DNA of 64,000 nucleotides, from NCBI GenBank assembly GCA_913030835.1, contig CAJWDP010000004.1, forward strand, positions 1 to 64,000. Direction: 5' to 3'. The position numbers were made by a program, and so were the translations under genes. Shown in pieces: positions 25,277 to 35,115 of this stretch (position 1 is its first letter; the number at the start of each line of letters is the position of its first letter). The notes beneath the pieces are model-generated. The model saw nothing but the letters and a program-made list of their open reading frames with translations, ran no database searches and had not been told where the DNA came from. The stretch is from an uncultured Flavobacteriales bacterium (GTDB lineage: Bacteria > Bacteroidota > Bacteroidia > Flavobacteriales_D > Parvicellaceae).

Positions 25277-27460
25277 ATGAAGAACATTGTTATCGCGCTT
25301 GCTGTATTTATTTTCGCTTTGCCTTACTATTCGCAGGTAAATGGGAATTCTGTGAAAGAGATTCGGGATGCTCAAAGACATTTGGGTATTAGACAGGGGG
25401 AGGAACTGGAGTATTGTGGAACGCATTGGAAAAGAATGGAGCTCATTGAAAAGCATCCGGCCCTTAAGGAGCTTTACCAAAAGCACCACAATTCGTTGGA
25501 GGAGAAATTCAAAAGCTTTCAAGAGGACAGATCGTCCAACGTGGCTGCTGAAAGAGGGGTAGTTTACACAATTCCGGTGGTGTTTCACGTTCTGCACCAA
25601 AATACAGCCGAGAATATTTCTTTTGATCAGATTGAAGACGCTGTATCCATTCTGAACCGGGATTTTAGGCTGAACAATACAGATGCTGGTTCTGTGAATG
25701 CCAATTTCATTGGAATGCCTGCCGATGCGGAAATTGAATTTGCTCTTGCTACGATAGCACCAAACGGTGACTGTTTTAACGGGGTTACGAGAACATTCAC
25801 CTATTATACTTATCTGGGAGATGACGGTGGCGATCAGATTCAAGCCGTTATCGATGGCAACGACGTTTATAATGGAAATTGGCCTGGAGATGAGTATTTG
25901 AATATATATGTAGCTTCTGATATTGGTGGAGCAGCCGGCTATACGACGAATCCGGGTTGGTCTGGCACAGGAATGGGTAATGGGATTTGGATCCAGCATG
26001 GATATGTTGGCTCTATTGGCACCGGAAGTGTGCAGAGAAGCAGATCGCTCACACATGAAGTGGGGCACTGGTTGAATCTTTCCCACAATTGGGGGCCGAA
26101 CAATAATCCGGGCAATGCGTCGAGCTGCAGTGATGATGATGGAGTTGACGATACTCCGGAATGTATTGGCGTGACAACATGTAATCTGTCTTCCAACACT
26201 TGTAGCGGTGATAATGCCTACTGGGGCTTCAACCAAATTGATAACGTCGAAAACTACATGGAATATTCCTATTGCTCCAAAATGTTTACTCAAGGTCAGG
26301 TAGATCGTATGCGCGTGGCCCTAACTTCATCAGCGGGCGGTAGAAATAATATATGGAAAGCGGCAAACCTTGCCGCAGTTGGTGCAGATGCACCAGCGAC
26401 TGATCTGTGCAAAGCTGATTTCAATGCGGACAAATATGAAATTTGTGTTGGCAGTTCTATCGAATTTGAGGACTTATCTTTCAATAATGTATCCGGTTGG
26501 TCCTGGACCTTCCCTGGAGGTACTCCATCGACCTCAACAAATCAAAACCCAACAGTGGTATATAATTCTCCTGGAAATTATGACGTAACCCTTGAAGTTA
26601 CGGATGGCTCCGGAACCGTGACAGCCACGAAGACGGCTTATATTTTAGTCATGCCGAGTACGGGACGAACGGCACCATTCTCAGAAGGGTTTGAATCGAT
26701 ATGGTCGTTACCTGATCCGGAGTGGTTGGTTGACAATCAGTTTGGTCAGCAGTGGGAAGTCGGAAATGTCGCTGCAGCATCAGGGTCGCGCTCCGTTTGG
26801 ATTGACAATAGTGTGCCCAATAGTGCAACGGACGATAGCTTCATTAGCAATACGATCAATCTTGAAAATGCGACAAGTGCTATATTGACCTTCAAGTATG
26901 CATTTGCTCGAAGATCCGCTTCAAATACAGATAAACTTGAAGTATGGGCAAGTGCAAATTGTGGACAGTCATGGGCTTTGCGAAAAAATATTTCGTCGGC
27001 GGTAGTTGGAACGGCACCGGAGCAAAACGGAAATTTTATTCCTACAGCATCTGAATGGCAGGAAGTAACGGTGACCAATATCAATTCGACGTATTGGAAT
27101 TCAAAATTCAGGTTCAAGATTGTATATGTCGGAGGTGGAGGCAACAATATTTACCTTGACGATATCAATCTGGATGCGGTGATAAATGTGCCTGAAGTGG
27201 ATTGGGTGAAAGACGTAAATATATATCCTAATCCTACGCAGGATCTGGCAAACATTGAGTTCAATTTGCTCAAATCAACGGATATACGAGTGGAGCTTTA
27301 TGATATGGTCGGTAAACTGCTGATCTCCGATACCCATCTGGGCAGATCGGAAGGGATGCATCGGCTGAACATTGACGTGAGTGAACTGACCTCGGGGCTG
27401 TACACTATTAAGATAGTAGCAGATGGCGCTCAAATTTCCAGAAAAATAATGGTGAACTGA
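25277..27460 (+). CDS. Secreted M43 (pappalysin-like) metalloprotease with PKD and T9SS sorting domain
   Basis: A 727-residue exported protease. The signal peptide ends PYYS with Gln at +1, followed by a propeptide to about 95. The catalytic domain has HEVGHWLNLSH (His260, Glu261, His264, His270) and the Met-turn YMEYSYC. A PKD domain follows (about 380-460, SWTFPGGT), then a jelly-roll/MAM-like region with the DDSFISNTINL pattern. The last 75 residues form a Por-type T9SS sorting domain beginning VNIYPNPTQD. The protein is therefore likely secreted to the cell surface or medium. It probably degrades environmental protein. Confidence 0.92.
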   Translation: MKNIVIALAVFIFALPYYSQVNGNSVKEIRDAQRHLGIRQGEELEYCGTHWKRMELIEKHPALKELYQKHHNSLEEKFKSFQEDRSSNVAAERGVVYTIPVVFHVLHQNTAENISFDQIEDAVSILNRDFRLNNTDAGSVNANFIGMPADAEIEFALATIAPNGDCFNGVTRTFTYYTYLGDDGGDQIQAVIDGNDVYNGNWPGDEYLNIYVASDIGGAAGYTTNPGWSGTGMGNGIWIQHGYVGSIGTGSVQRSRSLTHEVGHWLNLSHNWGPNNNPGNASSCSDDDGVDDTPECIGVTTCNLSSNTCSGDNAYWGFNQIDNVENYMEYSYCSKMFTQGQVDRMRVALTSSAGGRNNIWKAANLAAVGADAPATDLCKADFNADKYEICVGSSIEFEDLSFNNVSGWSWTFPGGTPSTSTNQNPTVVYNSPGNYDVTLEVTDGSGTVTATKTAYILVMPSTGRTAPFSEGFESIWSLPDPEWLVDNQFGQQWEVGNVAAASGSRSVWIDNSVPNSATDDSFISNTINLENATSAILTFKYAFARRSASNTDKLEVWASANCGQSWALRKNISSAVVGTAPEQNGNFIPTASEWQEVTVTNINSTYWNSKFRFKIVYVGGGGNNIYLDDINLDAVINVPEVDWVKDVNIYPNPTQDLANIEFNLLKSTDIRVELYDMVGKLLISDTHLGRSEGMHRLNIDVSELTSGLYTIKIVADGAQISRKIMVN

Positions 27461-27499
27461 TCAAGTTTATCAGGAATAGCCAACAAGGATCTCTGGATT

Positions 27500-28789
27500 T
27501 TAGTCAGAGCAAATAGAGTTCAAAGAGGCAGCTAAGTAAGTCAACTGTTCCTCATTGTTGTAGCAAGCACACGAAACACGAATGGCGTCCAGCTCATTTT
27601 CGTAAATACCTCGCACTCGGATCTTAAATTTCCGAAACAATGATTTTTGAATTTCTTGGTACGACCTGTTTTTTATTCGAAACGTGAGAATTGATGCGCT
27701 GTAAGGGCCTTCAGATGGAGTCAATATCTCCATGCCTTCTATGTCGATCAGCTTTGCACGGAGAAAAGAAGCCAATTCTACGCCTCGTGAATGTATTCTG
27801 TCAATTCCAATTTCTTCAATAAAATCAATAGCGGTATTTAACCCGCAAAGCAGTGGAGTATTTCTCGTTCCAAATTCGTAGCGGCTAGCCTCATCTTTTA
27901 ATTCAAGTAGGTTGGCATTTTGATCATATTTGGAATCGGAATAAGCTCCGACATGATTCGTTTCTAATTTGTTAAGGTTTCGATCGGCTATATACAGAAT
28001 TCCAGTACCTTTTGGTCCGAGCATCCATTTGTGGCCGCACATAATGTAGAAATCAGGGTCGATATCAGAGACATCAACGGGTATCATGCCCGCTGCCTGG
28101 GCCCCATCGATGCAGCAGTAAACCCCTAGCTCTTTGCATCGGGCAGCAATTTCCTTTGCAGGGAGTACCATGCCGTTGGTGCATGTTACATGGGAGAAGA
28201 CAACCACTTTTGTTTTGTCAGAAATAGCAGATGCAATTCGGTCAAAATTTGTTTTTCCAGTTGGGTCAAGATCGATGGTAGAAATTTTAGCACCTGTTTT
28301 GTTCGCGACTGAAGTCCATGGCATTGCTCCACCAACGTGCTCGTGTTTTGTCAAAATGATTTCATCATCTTTTTTCAGATCTAATCCAAAAGCAACTAAG
28401 TTCATACCTGCAGTAGCGTTAACAGTAAAGGCAATTTCCTTTGGGTCGGCATTGAAAAATTTGGCAACATTGTTACGAATTAAAGTGGTTTTTTTATGTC
28501 CCGTCTTTACCACTTCTTCTAATTCATATGTGGATTCTACAATAGATTCAATTACCCGTTTGGGAGATCTTCCTACAGTAGAAGTGTTGAGATAAGTTAA
28601 TTGTTCATTGACAAGAAATTCATTGCGAACCACGGCCCAAAAATCACTGCGGTCTATATCGGGAATTGATCCATAATCATCATGAAAAGTGTGGGCAAGC
28701 AAATCGGACCATCCCGAAATACTTGATCCAAACTCTGCGGCTATGCCTGTCAGGATTGCTTTTTTTATGAATTCTCTTCGTTTAGGCAT
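27500..28789 (-). CDS. Class V aminotransferase/cysteine desulfurase-like enzyme with Tat-type signal
   Basis: A 429-residue fold-type I PLP enzyme. Asp228 in IDGAQAAG and Lys254 in GHKWMLGPKG are the cofactor residues. It resembles isopenicillin-N epimerase and selenocysteine-lyase-like members of class V. The N-terminus carries a twin-arginine pattern, KRREFIKK, followed by a moderately hydrophobic stretch to about residue 28, suggesting export as a folded, cofactor-loaded protein. The reaction is not predictable. It ends 39 bases from the converging protease gene. Confidence 0.85.
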   Translation of the reverse strand: MPKRREFIKKAILTGIAAEFGSSISGWSDLLAHTFHDDYGSIPDIDRSDFWAVVRNEFLVNEQLTYLNTSTVGRSPKRVIESIVESTYELEEVVKTGHKKTTLIRNNVAKFFNADPKEIAFTVNATAGMNLVAFGLDLKKDDEIILTKHEHVGGAMPWTSVANKTGAKISTIDLDPTGKTNFDRIASAISDKTKVVVFSHVTCTNGMVLPAKEIAARCKELGVYCCIDGAQAAGMIPVDVSDIDPDFYIMCGHKWMLGPKGTGILYIADRNLNKLETNHVGAYSDSKYDQNANLLELKDEASRYEFGTRNTPLLCGLNTAIDFIEEIGIDRIHSRGVELASFLRAKLIDIEGMEILTPSEGPYSASILTFRIKNRSYQEIQKSLFRKFKIRVRGIYENELDAIRVSCACYNNEEQLTYLAASLNSICSD

Positions 28790-28851
28790 TTAATGCGAAC
28801 ATAATATGTTCAAAGTAAACCAGGATGGACCTAATTTCTTTAACCGCGCCA

Positions 28852-29319
28852 CTATTTGTAGCCTTGCAGAACGCAGATACATCCTTCATGGAGAATCCCA
28901 TGTGTTGTTTCTGGTTCAGGAACTGTTATCTCAAGAATCAATTGCTGCGTTGATTCCACTTTAAAATCGAAATAATTAACATCAGAAGACTGACTGTCAA
29001 AAAGCTGTGTTCTGTTTTTATCCATCAATCGGTAGGAAACATCGCCCAAAATGGGTTGAGAACAAACCATTAATCGATTTGTTTTGCCTTCATGAAATGT
29101 GAGTGAGATATCTAATTTATCACCTTCAAGAACCACCGCATTGTTTAGCTGACCACTGAAAGAAAAGCCATTTTCTTCCAATGATGGCAAGCACTTTCTT
29201 TTTGCAAATGATCGGCATTGCCCCTGACTTACAGCCGAATTCAGACACATTATTATCACCATGGTTAGGCATGATAGTAAAAAGCGATGTTTTTGAATAT
29301 GTGTGGTCTTAATTAACAA
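28852..29319 (-). CDS. Small secreted protein of unknown function
   Basis: A 155-residue protein with a long N-terminal hydrophobic stretch and a probable cleavage at AVS before Gln-Gly-Gln. The mature part has Cys in QCRSF and KRKCLPS, and a GCICVLQGY end, suggesting disulfides. The middle is beta-rich (DKLDISLTFHEG, LILEITVPEP). I do not recognise the family. The start overlaps the lipoprotein gene by 11 bases, so the two are one unit. Confidence 0.7.
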   Translation of the reverse strand: MLIKTTHIQKHRFLLSCLTMVIIMCLNSAVSQGQCRSFAKRKCLPSLEENGFSFSGQLNNAVVLEGDKLDISLTFHEGKTNRLMVCSQPILGDVSYRLMDKNRTQLFDSQSSDVNYFDFKVESTQQLILEITVPEPETTHGILHEGCICVLQGYK

Positions 29320-30205
29320 TATCTTCTCTTATGTTGTGGACTTTTACGGTAATTTCCTCAAGTAGTTCTACGGACATCCGTCTTTCAATTTTCATGCCAA
29401 TCGTGGGTATTGAATCGCTGCTATTACTATTGGTTCCGGCAGATTCCACAACTTCGATTTTATCAAATGAAACTTTGAGATCTTCAAGACTTTCCAGTAG
29501 CTCATTGATCACCAAACCTCTTATCTTATAAAATTTTGCAAGCTCAATAACATTATCTAATGCAATTGCTTGTTCGGCAATGCGATCGATCATTTTCTGA
29601 TTATCTATGTTGATTTTTGCCTGTCCGCAAGCAATGTTCAGACCTTCGATCCATCCGCCAATTACAATTAGTGCAGCAAGCTCGGCACGATCGTCCTCTT
29701 CTAGTTTGGATTCGATTTCCCAAAATGTATTTGTTATAATTGACTGAACGGAGTCGGCATTTTCTCGGTTGTCATTTAGTCGGTCAATTACGGTTTGGTC
29801 GAATATGCTCTCTAGCCCTAGTTCCTCTCCCAAACTTCTTGTGCAGGCCAATAACATCATAACATCGGCGGTTTTATTGAATGCCGAGCAATAGTTCACA
29901 TCCGCACCATAAACCCCCATGTTTAGTGCTCGTTCAGCTTTTGACGTATACTTATCCAGGTTTTGTGGGTCATTGGTCAATTGGACGTCGAATACAGCTC
30001 CTGCTTCTTCTATTATGTCGATCGTTACCCTTGGCGATGGTATAGAATAAAAAATGTTTTCAATTGCCGTTACTTTATCTTTAAGCTTTTGATTAGTAAC
30101 TTCTAAACCATTTCCATTCAGGTCGCGATCAATTTCTCCTGGTGTTTCATTTTCTGCACAGCTAAATATGGAAACGGTAGCAAGTAGGAAAACTGTTTTT
30201 TTCAT
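29309..30205 (-). CDS. Lipoprotein of unknown function, helical
   Basis: The start is set at the ATG at 30205, which yields a short signal peptide with the lipobox IFSC. A longer in-frame reading up to 30283 would run into polA and has no signal-like N-terminus. The mature protein of about 280 residues is acidic and largely helical, with a conserved-looking GVYGADVNYCSAF segment and IVIGGWIEGLNIAC. I recognise it only as a Bacteroidota hypothetical lipoprotein. It lies 37 bases downstream of polA on the same strand. Confidence 0.78.
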   Translation of the reverse strand: MKKTVFLLATVSIFSCAENETPGEIDRDLNGNGLEVTNQKLKDKVTAIENIFYSIPSPRVTIDIIEEAGAVFDVQLTNDPQNLDKYTSKAERALNMGVYGADVNYCSAFNKTADVMMLLACTRSLGEELGLESIFDQTVIDRLNDNRENADSVQSIITNTFWEIESKLEEDDRAELAALIVIGGWIEGLNIACGQAKINIDNQKMIDRIAEQAIALDNVIELAKFYKIRGLVINELLESLEDLKVSFDKIEVVESAGTNSNSSDSIPTIGMKIERRMSVELLEEITVKVHNIREDIVN

Positions 30206-30242
30206 TCTTACGGCTTTGTGTCTTTTCAAATATAACATAAAA

Positions 30243-33023
30243 TCAATGTGCTTCAAGCCAATTGGAACCAGTGTCCATTTCAACGGTTAGTGGAACCCCG
30301 ATTTGAACCGCATTTTCCATGTGAAACTTTACTAATTCTGTTACTTGATTCAATTCCGGTTTATATACATCAAATACGAGCTCATCATGAACTTGAAGAA
30401 TCATTGAGGATTTGAGTTTTTCCTGTTCCATTGCTTCGTCGATATTGATCATTGCAATTTTGATGACGTCAGCAGCTGACCCTTGTATGGGAGCATTAAT
30501 GGCGTTCCGTTCTGCAAATCCACGAACAATCGCGTTGGAAGAATTGATGTCTTTTAAGTACCTCTTCCTGTTCTTGATCGTTTTAACATATCCGTTTTTT
30601 CGAGCAAAATCAATCGACTCATCCATGTATTCTTTAATTCTAGAATACTTTTCAAAGTAGCTGTCAATGATAAACTTAGCTTCTTTTCTTGGAATATTTA
30701 ATCTTTGAGAAAGTCCAAAAGCGCTGATGCCGTATATGATTCCAAAATTCACCATTTTAGCTTTTGACCGTTGCTCCCTGGTTACTTGATCCAACTCAAC
30801 ATCAAACACTTTAGATGCAGTCGCTGAGTGAATATCAGTTCCAGAATTAAATGCATTTACCATTCCTTGATCTTTACTTAAAGCAGCAATGATGCGCAAT
30901 TCAATTTGAGAGTAGTCGGCTGCCAGCAAGATGAAATCATCATTTTTTGGTATGAATGCTTTACGAATCTCCCGCCCTTTTTCTGTTCGGATGGGGATGT
31001 TTTGAAGATTGGGATTGTTTGAGCTTAGTCTTCCCGTAGCAGCAACGGTTTGCATATAACTTGTATGGATTCTTCCTGTGGATGGATTAACCATGTTGGG
31101 CAACGCGCTCACATAAGTTGATTTCAATTTTTTTAAAGACCGATAGTCCAGAATGAATTGAATAATGGGGTGTTTGGAAACCAACTTAAGAAGGGTGTCT
31201 TCATTGGTTTGATATTGGCCTGTTTTTGTTTTTTTCGCTTTCTCGTCAATTTTTAGGTGATCGAAAAGTACCTCGCCAAGCTGTTTGGGAGAGTCTAAAT
31301 TAAATTCAATACCTGCGTGGCTTAAAATGGATTCTCTTAATTCCGTCAGTGAACCGTCCAGTTCGTTGGAAAACGACTCCAAGACCTCTTTGTCCAGATT
31401 AACGCCATTCATTTCCATTTTTGCAAGCACTTTGGAAAGAGGTATTTCAATCTGATTAAATAAATCTTCGTTGTTGGTTTCTTTCAGTTTAGCAGCAAAA
31501 ATGTCTTTAAGCTGAAGCGTAATGTCAGCATCTTCGGCTGCGTAATTTAAAACTTCCTTAGGATCAAGATCTCTCATGCTCCTTTGGTTCTTTCCTTTCT
31601 TTCCGATCAGACTTTCAATGGGGATTGTTTTGTAGTTCAAATAATTTTCTGCCAGAAGATCCATACCATGCTTCATGTCCGGTTGAAATAAATAATGGGC
31701 AATCATTGTGTCAAAAAGAGGTCCTTTGACTTCGATTCCATATCGTTTTAGAATGGTTAGGTCATATTTGATGTTCTGAGCTACTTTTTCGATCGATTCA
31801 TCATGAAATACAGGTAAGAATTCAAGTAGCTCTTTTTTCGCTGTTTCTTGTTCTTCGGATATTGGCACATAAAAACCTTCTCCTTTCTTAACGGAAAAAC
31901 ACAGGCCTACTAGCTCTGCCTGGTGTGCATTGATCCCGGTGGTTTCGGTGTCGAAGCAAATGGTCTTTGAGTCTTTTAGAATAGAAATCAATTTTAACCT
32001 TTCCTCTTCGGTGACGATCAACGTATAATTCGCGTTGACATTTTCAATTGATTTCAATTCTTTCCCTGTTTCATTGTTTTCTTCGGAATGCGAATTGAAT
32101 AGATCCATCTGTGTCCCCGCAGTTGGAGCCGGAATTTCAATTTTTGCATTTTCACCGAGCACTCGCTTAGAAAGAGCTCTGAATTCCAATTCGCTGAAAA
32201 GCGAAAGGATTTTCTCTTCGTCCGGAGCCTCCACTTTTAAATCCTGTTCATCCAATTCGACCGGGGCATCTAAAATAATGGTAGCCAGCTTTTTAGACAG
32301 CAATCCCTGTTCAGCAAAGTTGATCACGTTTTCTTGCTGCTTTCCTTTTAGCTCGTGCGCGTTAGCTATTAAATTTTCTACACTGCCGTATTGCTTGATT
32401 AACTTTTTAGAAGTTTTTTCACCGATTCCGGGAATTCCCGGAATGTTGTCTACAGAGTCTCCCCAAAGTCCAAGGATATCGATCACTTTTATGGGGTCAT
32501 CGACTTCAAATCTTTCGCATACCTCATTGACACCCCATTTTTGTGCTGGATTCCCTCCGCGCCCTGGTCTGTACATGAATATGTTTTGCGACACGAGTTG
32601 AGCAAAATCTTTGTCGGGAGTCATCATGTAGGTGGTGAATCCTTTTTTTTCTGCTTTTTTAGCTAATGTTCCGATGAGGTCATCCGCTTCATATCCGTTC
32701 AGCATAATAGACGGTATATTGAAGGCGTCGATCAATTGCTTTACATATGGGATGGCCATTCTGAGGTCCTCCGGCATTTCCTCTCGATTCGCTTTGTATT
32801 CTGAGTACTCCAATTCACGATTGGTTACCGCAGGAGCATCAAATACAACGGCAATATGTGTTGGATTTTCTTTGTTGAGTACCTCTAGCAACGTATTACA
32901 GAATCCAAAAACGGCAGAGGTGTTTAGACCTTTAGAGTTGATTCTAGGATTCTTTATAAATGCGAAATGAGCTCTGTAAATAAGCGCAAAGGCATCCAGA
33001 AGAAATAGTTTTTTTTCGGGCAT
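30243..33023 (-). CDS. polA: DNA polymerase I
   Basis: A 926-residue polymerase with all three domains. The 5' nuclease has NGYEADDLIGT, TPDKDFAQL and a helix-hairpin-helix GIPGIGEKT. The 3'-5' exonuclease appears active: FDTETTG near 359, QNIKYDLTIL, and YAAEDADITL. The polymerase carries motif A DYSQIELR near 697, motif B KMVNFGIIYG near 757 and motif C QVHDELVFD near 879. It fills gaps in repair and removes RNA primers. The MORN-like gene lies 28 bases upstream on the same strand. Confidence 0.97.
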   Translation of the reverse strand: MPEKKLFLLDAFALIYRAHFAFIKNPRINSKGLNTSAVFGFCNTLLEVLNKENPTHIAVVFDAPAVTNRELEYSEYKANREEMPEDLRMAIPYVKQLIDAFNIPSIMLNGYEADDLIGTLAKKAEKKGFTTYMMTPDKDFAQLVSQNIFMYRPGRGGNPAQKWGVNEVCERFEVDDPIKVIDILGLWGDSVDNIPGIPGIGEKTSKKLIKQYGSVENLIANAHELKGKQQENVINFAEQGLLSKKLATIILDAPVELDEQDLKVEAPDEEKILSLFSELEFRALSKRVLGENAKIEIPAPTAGTQMDLFNSHSEENNETGKELKSIENVNANYTLIVTEEERLKLISILKDSKTICFDTETTGINAHQAELVGLCFSVKKGEGFYVPISEEQETAKKELLEFLPVFHDESIEKVAQNIKYDLTILKRYGIEVKGPLFDTMIAHYLFQPDMKHGMDLLAENYLNYKTIPIESLIGKKGKNQRSMRDLDPKEVLNYAAEDADITLQLKDIFAAKLKETNNEDLFNQIEIPLSKVLAKMEMNGVNLDKEVLESFSNELDGSLTELRESILSHAGIEFNLDSPKQLGEVLFDHLKIDEKAKKTKTGQYQTNEDTLLKLVSKHPIIQFILDYRSLKKLKSTYVSALPNMVNPSTGRIHTSYMQTVAATGRLSSNNPNLQNIPIRTEKGREIRKAFIPKNDDFILLAADYSQIELRIIAALSKDQGMVNAFNSGTDIHSATASKVFDVELDQVTREQRSKAKMVNFGIIYGISAFGLSQRLNIPRKEAKFIIDSYFEKYSRIKEYMDESIDFARKNGYVKTIKNRKRYLKDINSSNAIVRGFAERNAINAPIQGSAADVIKIAMINIDEAMEQEKLKSSMILQVHDELVFDVYKPELNQVTELVKFHMENAVQIGVPLTVEMDTGSNWLEAH

Positions 33024-33051
33024 TGAATTTATTTAAACCCGAATTTAAGAA

Positions 33052-33954
33052 TTAAAGGTCTTTAATTACGCCGTTAGCAACAAACCTGAAATTTTTATAG
33101 ACCTCAATGTGATGAATTAGACCGTCTTCGTCGTATACATAGTATTCCCCCTCTTTGAACTTCCCTTCTTCAAAGAAACCATCGTAGAGAATGTCTCCTC
33201 CTTCTTTGAAAACTTTCTGTTTGCCAGGCGGTATGGTAACTGCTGCAATTTTCTTTCCGTTAATCTGAATGTGTGTTCCAGCCGGAATTTTTGGAGCAAG
33301 TTTTTGAGGTTCTTTTGGTTTGGGCTCTTCGAAAGGAGGATTAACACGCTCTTTTTTTGTTGAGTTTACAATTTCTCCCCCTTCGCCATATTCAGTTACT
33401 TCTTTAACATCACCATTTTTGTAATATCGGGTTAACGTTCCGTTGTTCACTCCGTCCTTCTTCGTCCAAACCAATTCGGGTTTTCCATTGTCGTGGTAGT
33501 AAGCTTGAGGTCCGTCCGATTGTCCTTTATCGTTGTAATTTTTTTCCATTATTACCTGGCCGTCGATGTTTGTTCTTACATGACTTCCAACTAAAACCAA
33601 TCCACTTTGATTGCCTTGCTCTTCAACTGCCCCTTCCTTGTCATGATACGTGGTAAACGGGCCATTTGGACGACCACCCTTATATGTTATTTCGCTCATT
33701 AAGTTCCCACTTGGGTAGAATCGTTTCCAAACACTGTCTTTTCTGCCATCTACAAACACACCTACCTCGTAAATGTCCTCAGGTTGATACCCTTTGATGT
33801 TTTTATCTTTTCCATAGAATACCCACAGTCCGGATTTTCTGCCGTTTTCGCCGGGGATGTTAGCCTCCTGACCATTGTAATTTACCTGTCCGTAATTATT
33901 TTGCAGAAAGGTGCAAAGCAACAATATGGATATGATCAATTTTAAAGTACTCAT
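33052..33954 (-). CDS. Secreted MORN/YwqK-like repeat protein, copy 1
   Basis: A 300-residue exported protein. The signal peptide ends NNYG with Gln at +1. Repeats of about 23-25 residues follow the MORN-like pattern G.W..YY.NG..KE...Y..G (for example VWKRFYPSGNLMSE and GTLTRYYKNGDVKE). A Pro/Lys-rich linker follows, then a short tail with GTHIQINGKK and YYVYDEDGLIHH. A paralogue with the same layout lies at 35176, on the other side of the glutaminyl-cyclase gene. Function is unknown; such repeats often bind membranes or proteins. Confidence 0.83.
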   Translation of the reverse strand: MSTLKLIISILLLCTFLQNNYGQVNYNGQEANIPGENGRKSGLWVFYGKDKNIKGYQPEDIYEVGVFVDGRKDSVWKRFYPSGNLMSEITYKGGRPNGPFTTYHDKEGAVEEQGNQSGLVLVGSHVRTNIDGQVIMEKNYNDKGQSDGPQAYYHDNGKPELVWTKKDGVNNGTLTRYYKNGDVKEVTEYGEGGEIVNSTKKERVNPPFEEPKPKEPQKLAPKIPAGTHIQINGKKIAAVTIPPGKQKVFKEGGDILYDGFFEEGKFKEGEYYVYDEDGLIHHIEVYKNFRFVANGVIKDL

Positions 33955-33987
33955 ATTTCAGTAGTTAGCTGAAGTAAATCATTAGGA

Positions 33988-33995
33988 CAAAGCTA
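33988..33995 (-). promoter_or_regulatory. -7 box upstream of MORN-like gene 1
   Basis: The minus strand reads TAGCTTTG, an exact TAnnTTTG match, 33 bases before the start codon, a normal leader length. No TTG -33 element is found at standard spacing. Confidence 0.4.
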
Positions 33996-34085
33996 AATTA
34001 CCTGCAATTTTAACGGGCGTTTTACTGTTCTGTTTTCTATACGTTTAAAAGACGGCAAAAGGTACAAAAATTTCATAAATCCAAT

Positions 34086-35093
34086 TTATAGTCCTTGATA
34101 AATTATTTCCATGCAAACATTGCCCACAACCCGCATCGTTTCTTTGTCAATAATGGAAAGATTGTCGTTATGCGTATGATGAAAAATACCAAAATCACTC
34201 TTTGCAGGATTGTAGTGAATAATGTCTACAACAGGTATGCCAGATATTTCATTGATGTATTTGTGATCATCAGTAATGCCGCCTACAGCTTTGTTGATAA
34301 AATATTTGCCGTAACCTAGACTTTGTGCTTTGGACCAAATAGCCTGAACAACTGGGTTGGCATACTTTAAGGAGAATCCTTCTTTGGGAAACACAGCATT
34401 GCTTGCGCCCACCATATCCAACAGGATCCCAAACTGGGGTTTGTAACCTGAAATAGGCGGGTTTTTAGCCCAGTATTGTGAACCAAGACACCAGGAATTG
34501 TCCATGTCGGAAAGGGCGGACATACCTACTGTTAGCTGGGGGGTTCCATAGTCTTCGGCATCAAAAAATATAATGTCAACGCCGATGTTGGGGTCAGTCT
34601 TCATCAAGTGCCTTCCTATCTCAAGCAAAACGGCTACACCGCTGGCACCGTCATTTGCGCCTTCTATTGGACCGTTGGGATTGATCGGGTCTCGGTCTGC
34701 GATGTGACGACTATCCCAATGAGCACAGAGAAGAATTCTTTTCTTTCGATGCTTGTAAAAACGGCCAATAATGTTTTGAATGGATAGCGCCGAGTTTGTG
34801 TATGCCATTACTGTCCCCTTTTGCACCATGGTTTCGGCTCCAAACTCCCTTAGCTTATTCACCAGGTAAACTGCGCAGCTGTCATGTTCTGGGGTATTCG
34901 GAACTCGAGGGCCGAAATCGACTTGGTCGATTACATATTGAAAAGAGGAGTCTGCATTAAATGTGGGCGTTATAATGGATTTTATATTCATGCCATCCTT
35001 AGGATCAACAGGGGGTTTGTTGGATTCACTTTCGCTCTCTCCACAAGAGAAAGCGATAATGATAATCATGAAAAAAATGAAGGGATTCCTCAT
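34086..35093 (-). CDS. M28-fold lipoprotein, probable type II glutaminyl-peptide cyclotransferase
   Basis: A 335-residue lipoprotein (lipobox Ala-Phe-Ser-Cys at 17). The sequence fits the animal-type glutaminyl cyclase branch of M28: FGPRVPNTPEHD (60-71), CAHWDSR, GANDGASG with Asp148, FFDAEDYG with Asp181, LLDMVGA and TDDHKYIN with His277. Asp148, Asp181 and His277 match the single-zinc ligands of such cyclases. SWCLGSQYWAKN and HTHNDNLSIID agree with Bacteroidota homologues as I recall them. It would convert N-terminal Gln of exported proteins to pyroglutamate in the periplasm. A general aminopeptidase is the alternative. Confidence 0.8.
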   Translation of the reverse strand: MRNPFIFFMIIIIAFSCGESESESNKPPVDPKDGMNIKSIITPTFNADSSFQYVIDQVDFGPRVPNTPEHDSCAVYLVNKLREFGAETMVQKGTVMAYTNSALSIQNIIGRFYKHRKKRILLCAHWDSRHIADRDPINPNGPIEGANDGASGVAVLLEIGRHLMKTDPNIGVDIIFFDAEDYGTPQLTVGMSALSDMDNSWCLGSQYWAKNPPISGYKPQFGILLDMVGASNAVFPKEGFSLKYANPVVQAIWSKAQSLGYGKYFINKAVGGITDDHKYINEISGIPVVDIIHYNPAKSDFGIFHHTHNDNLSIIDKETMRVVGNVCMEIIYQGL

Positions 35094-35115
35094 AGATGTG
35101 ATTATTACGGTACAA

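Noticed and set aside
25259-26293. 344-codon open frame on the minus strand, opposite the M43 protease
   Set aside because: It lies wholly opposite the protease, whose zinc and PKD motifs are clear, and has no domain-like pattern of its own. It is a shadow frame of a stop-poor sequence.
29309-30283. Longer form of the lipoprotein starting inside polA
   Set aside because: The extra residues overlap polA and come before a good lipoprotein signal beginning at 30205.
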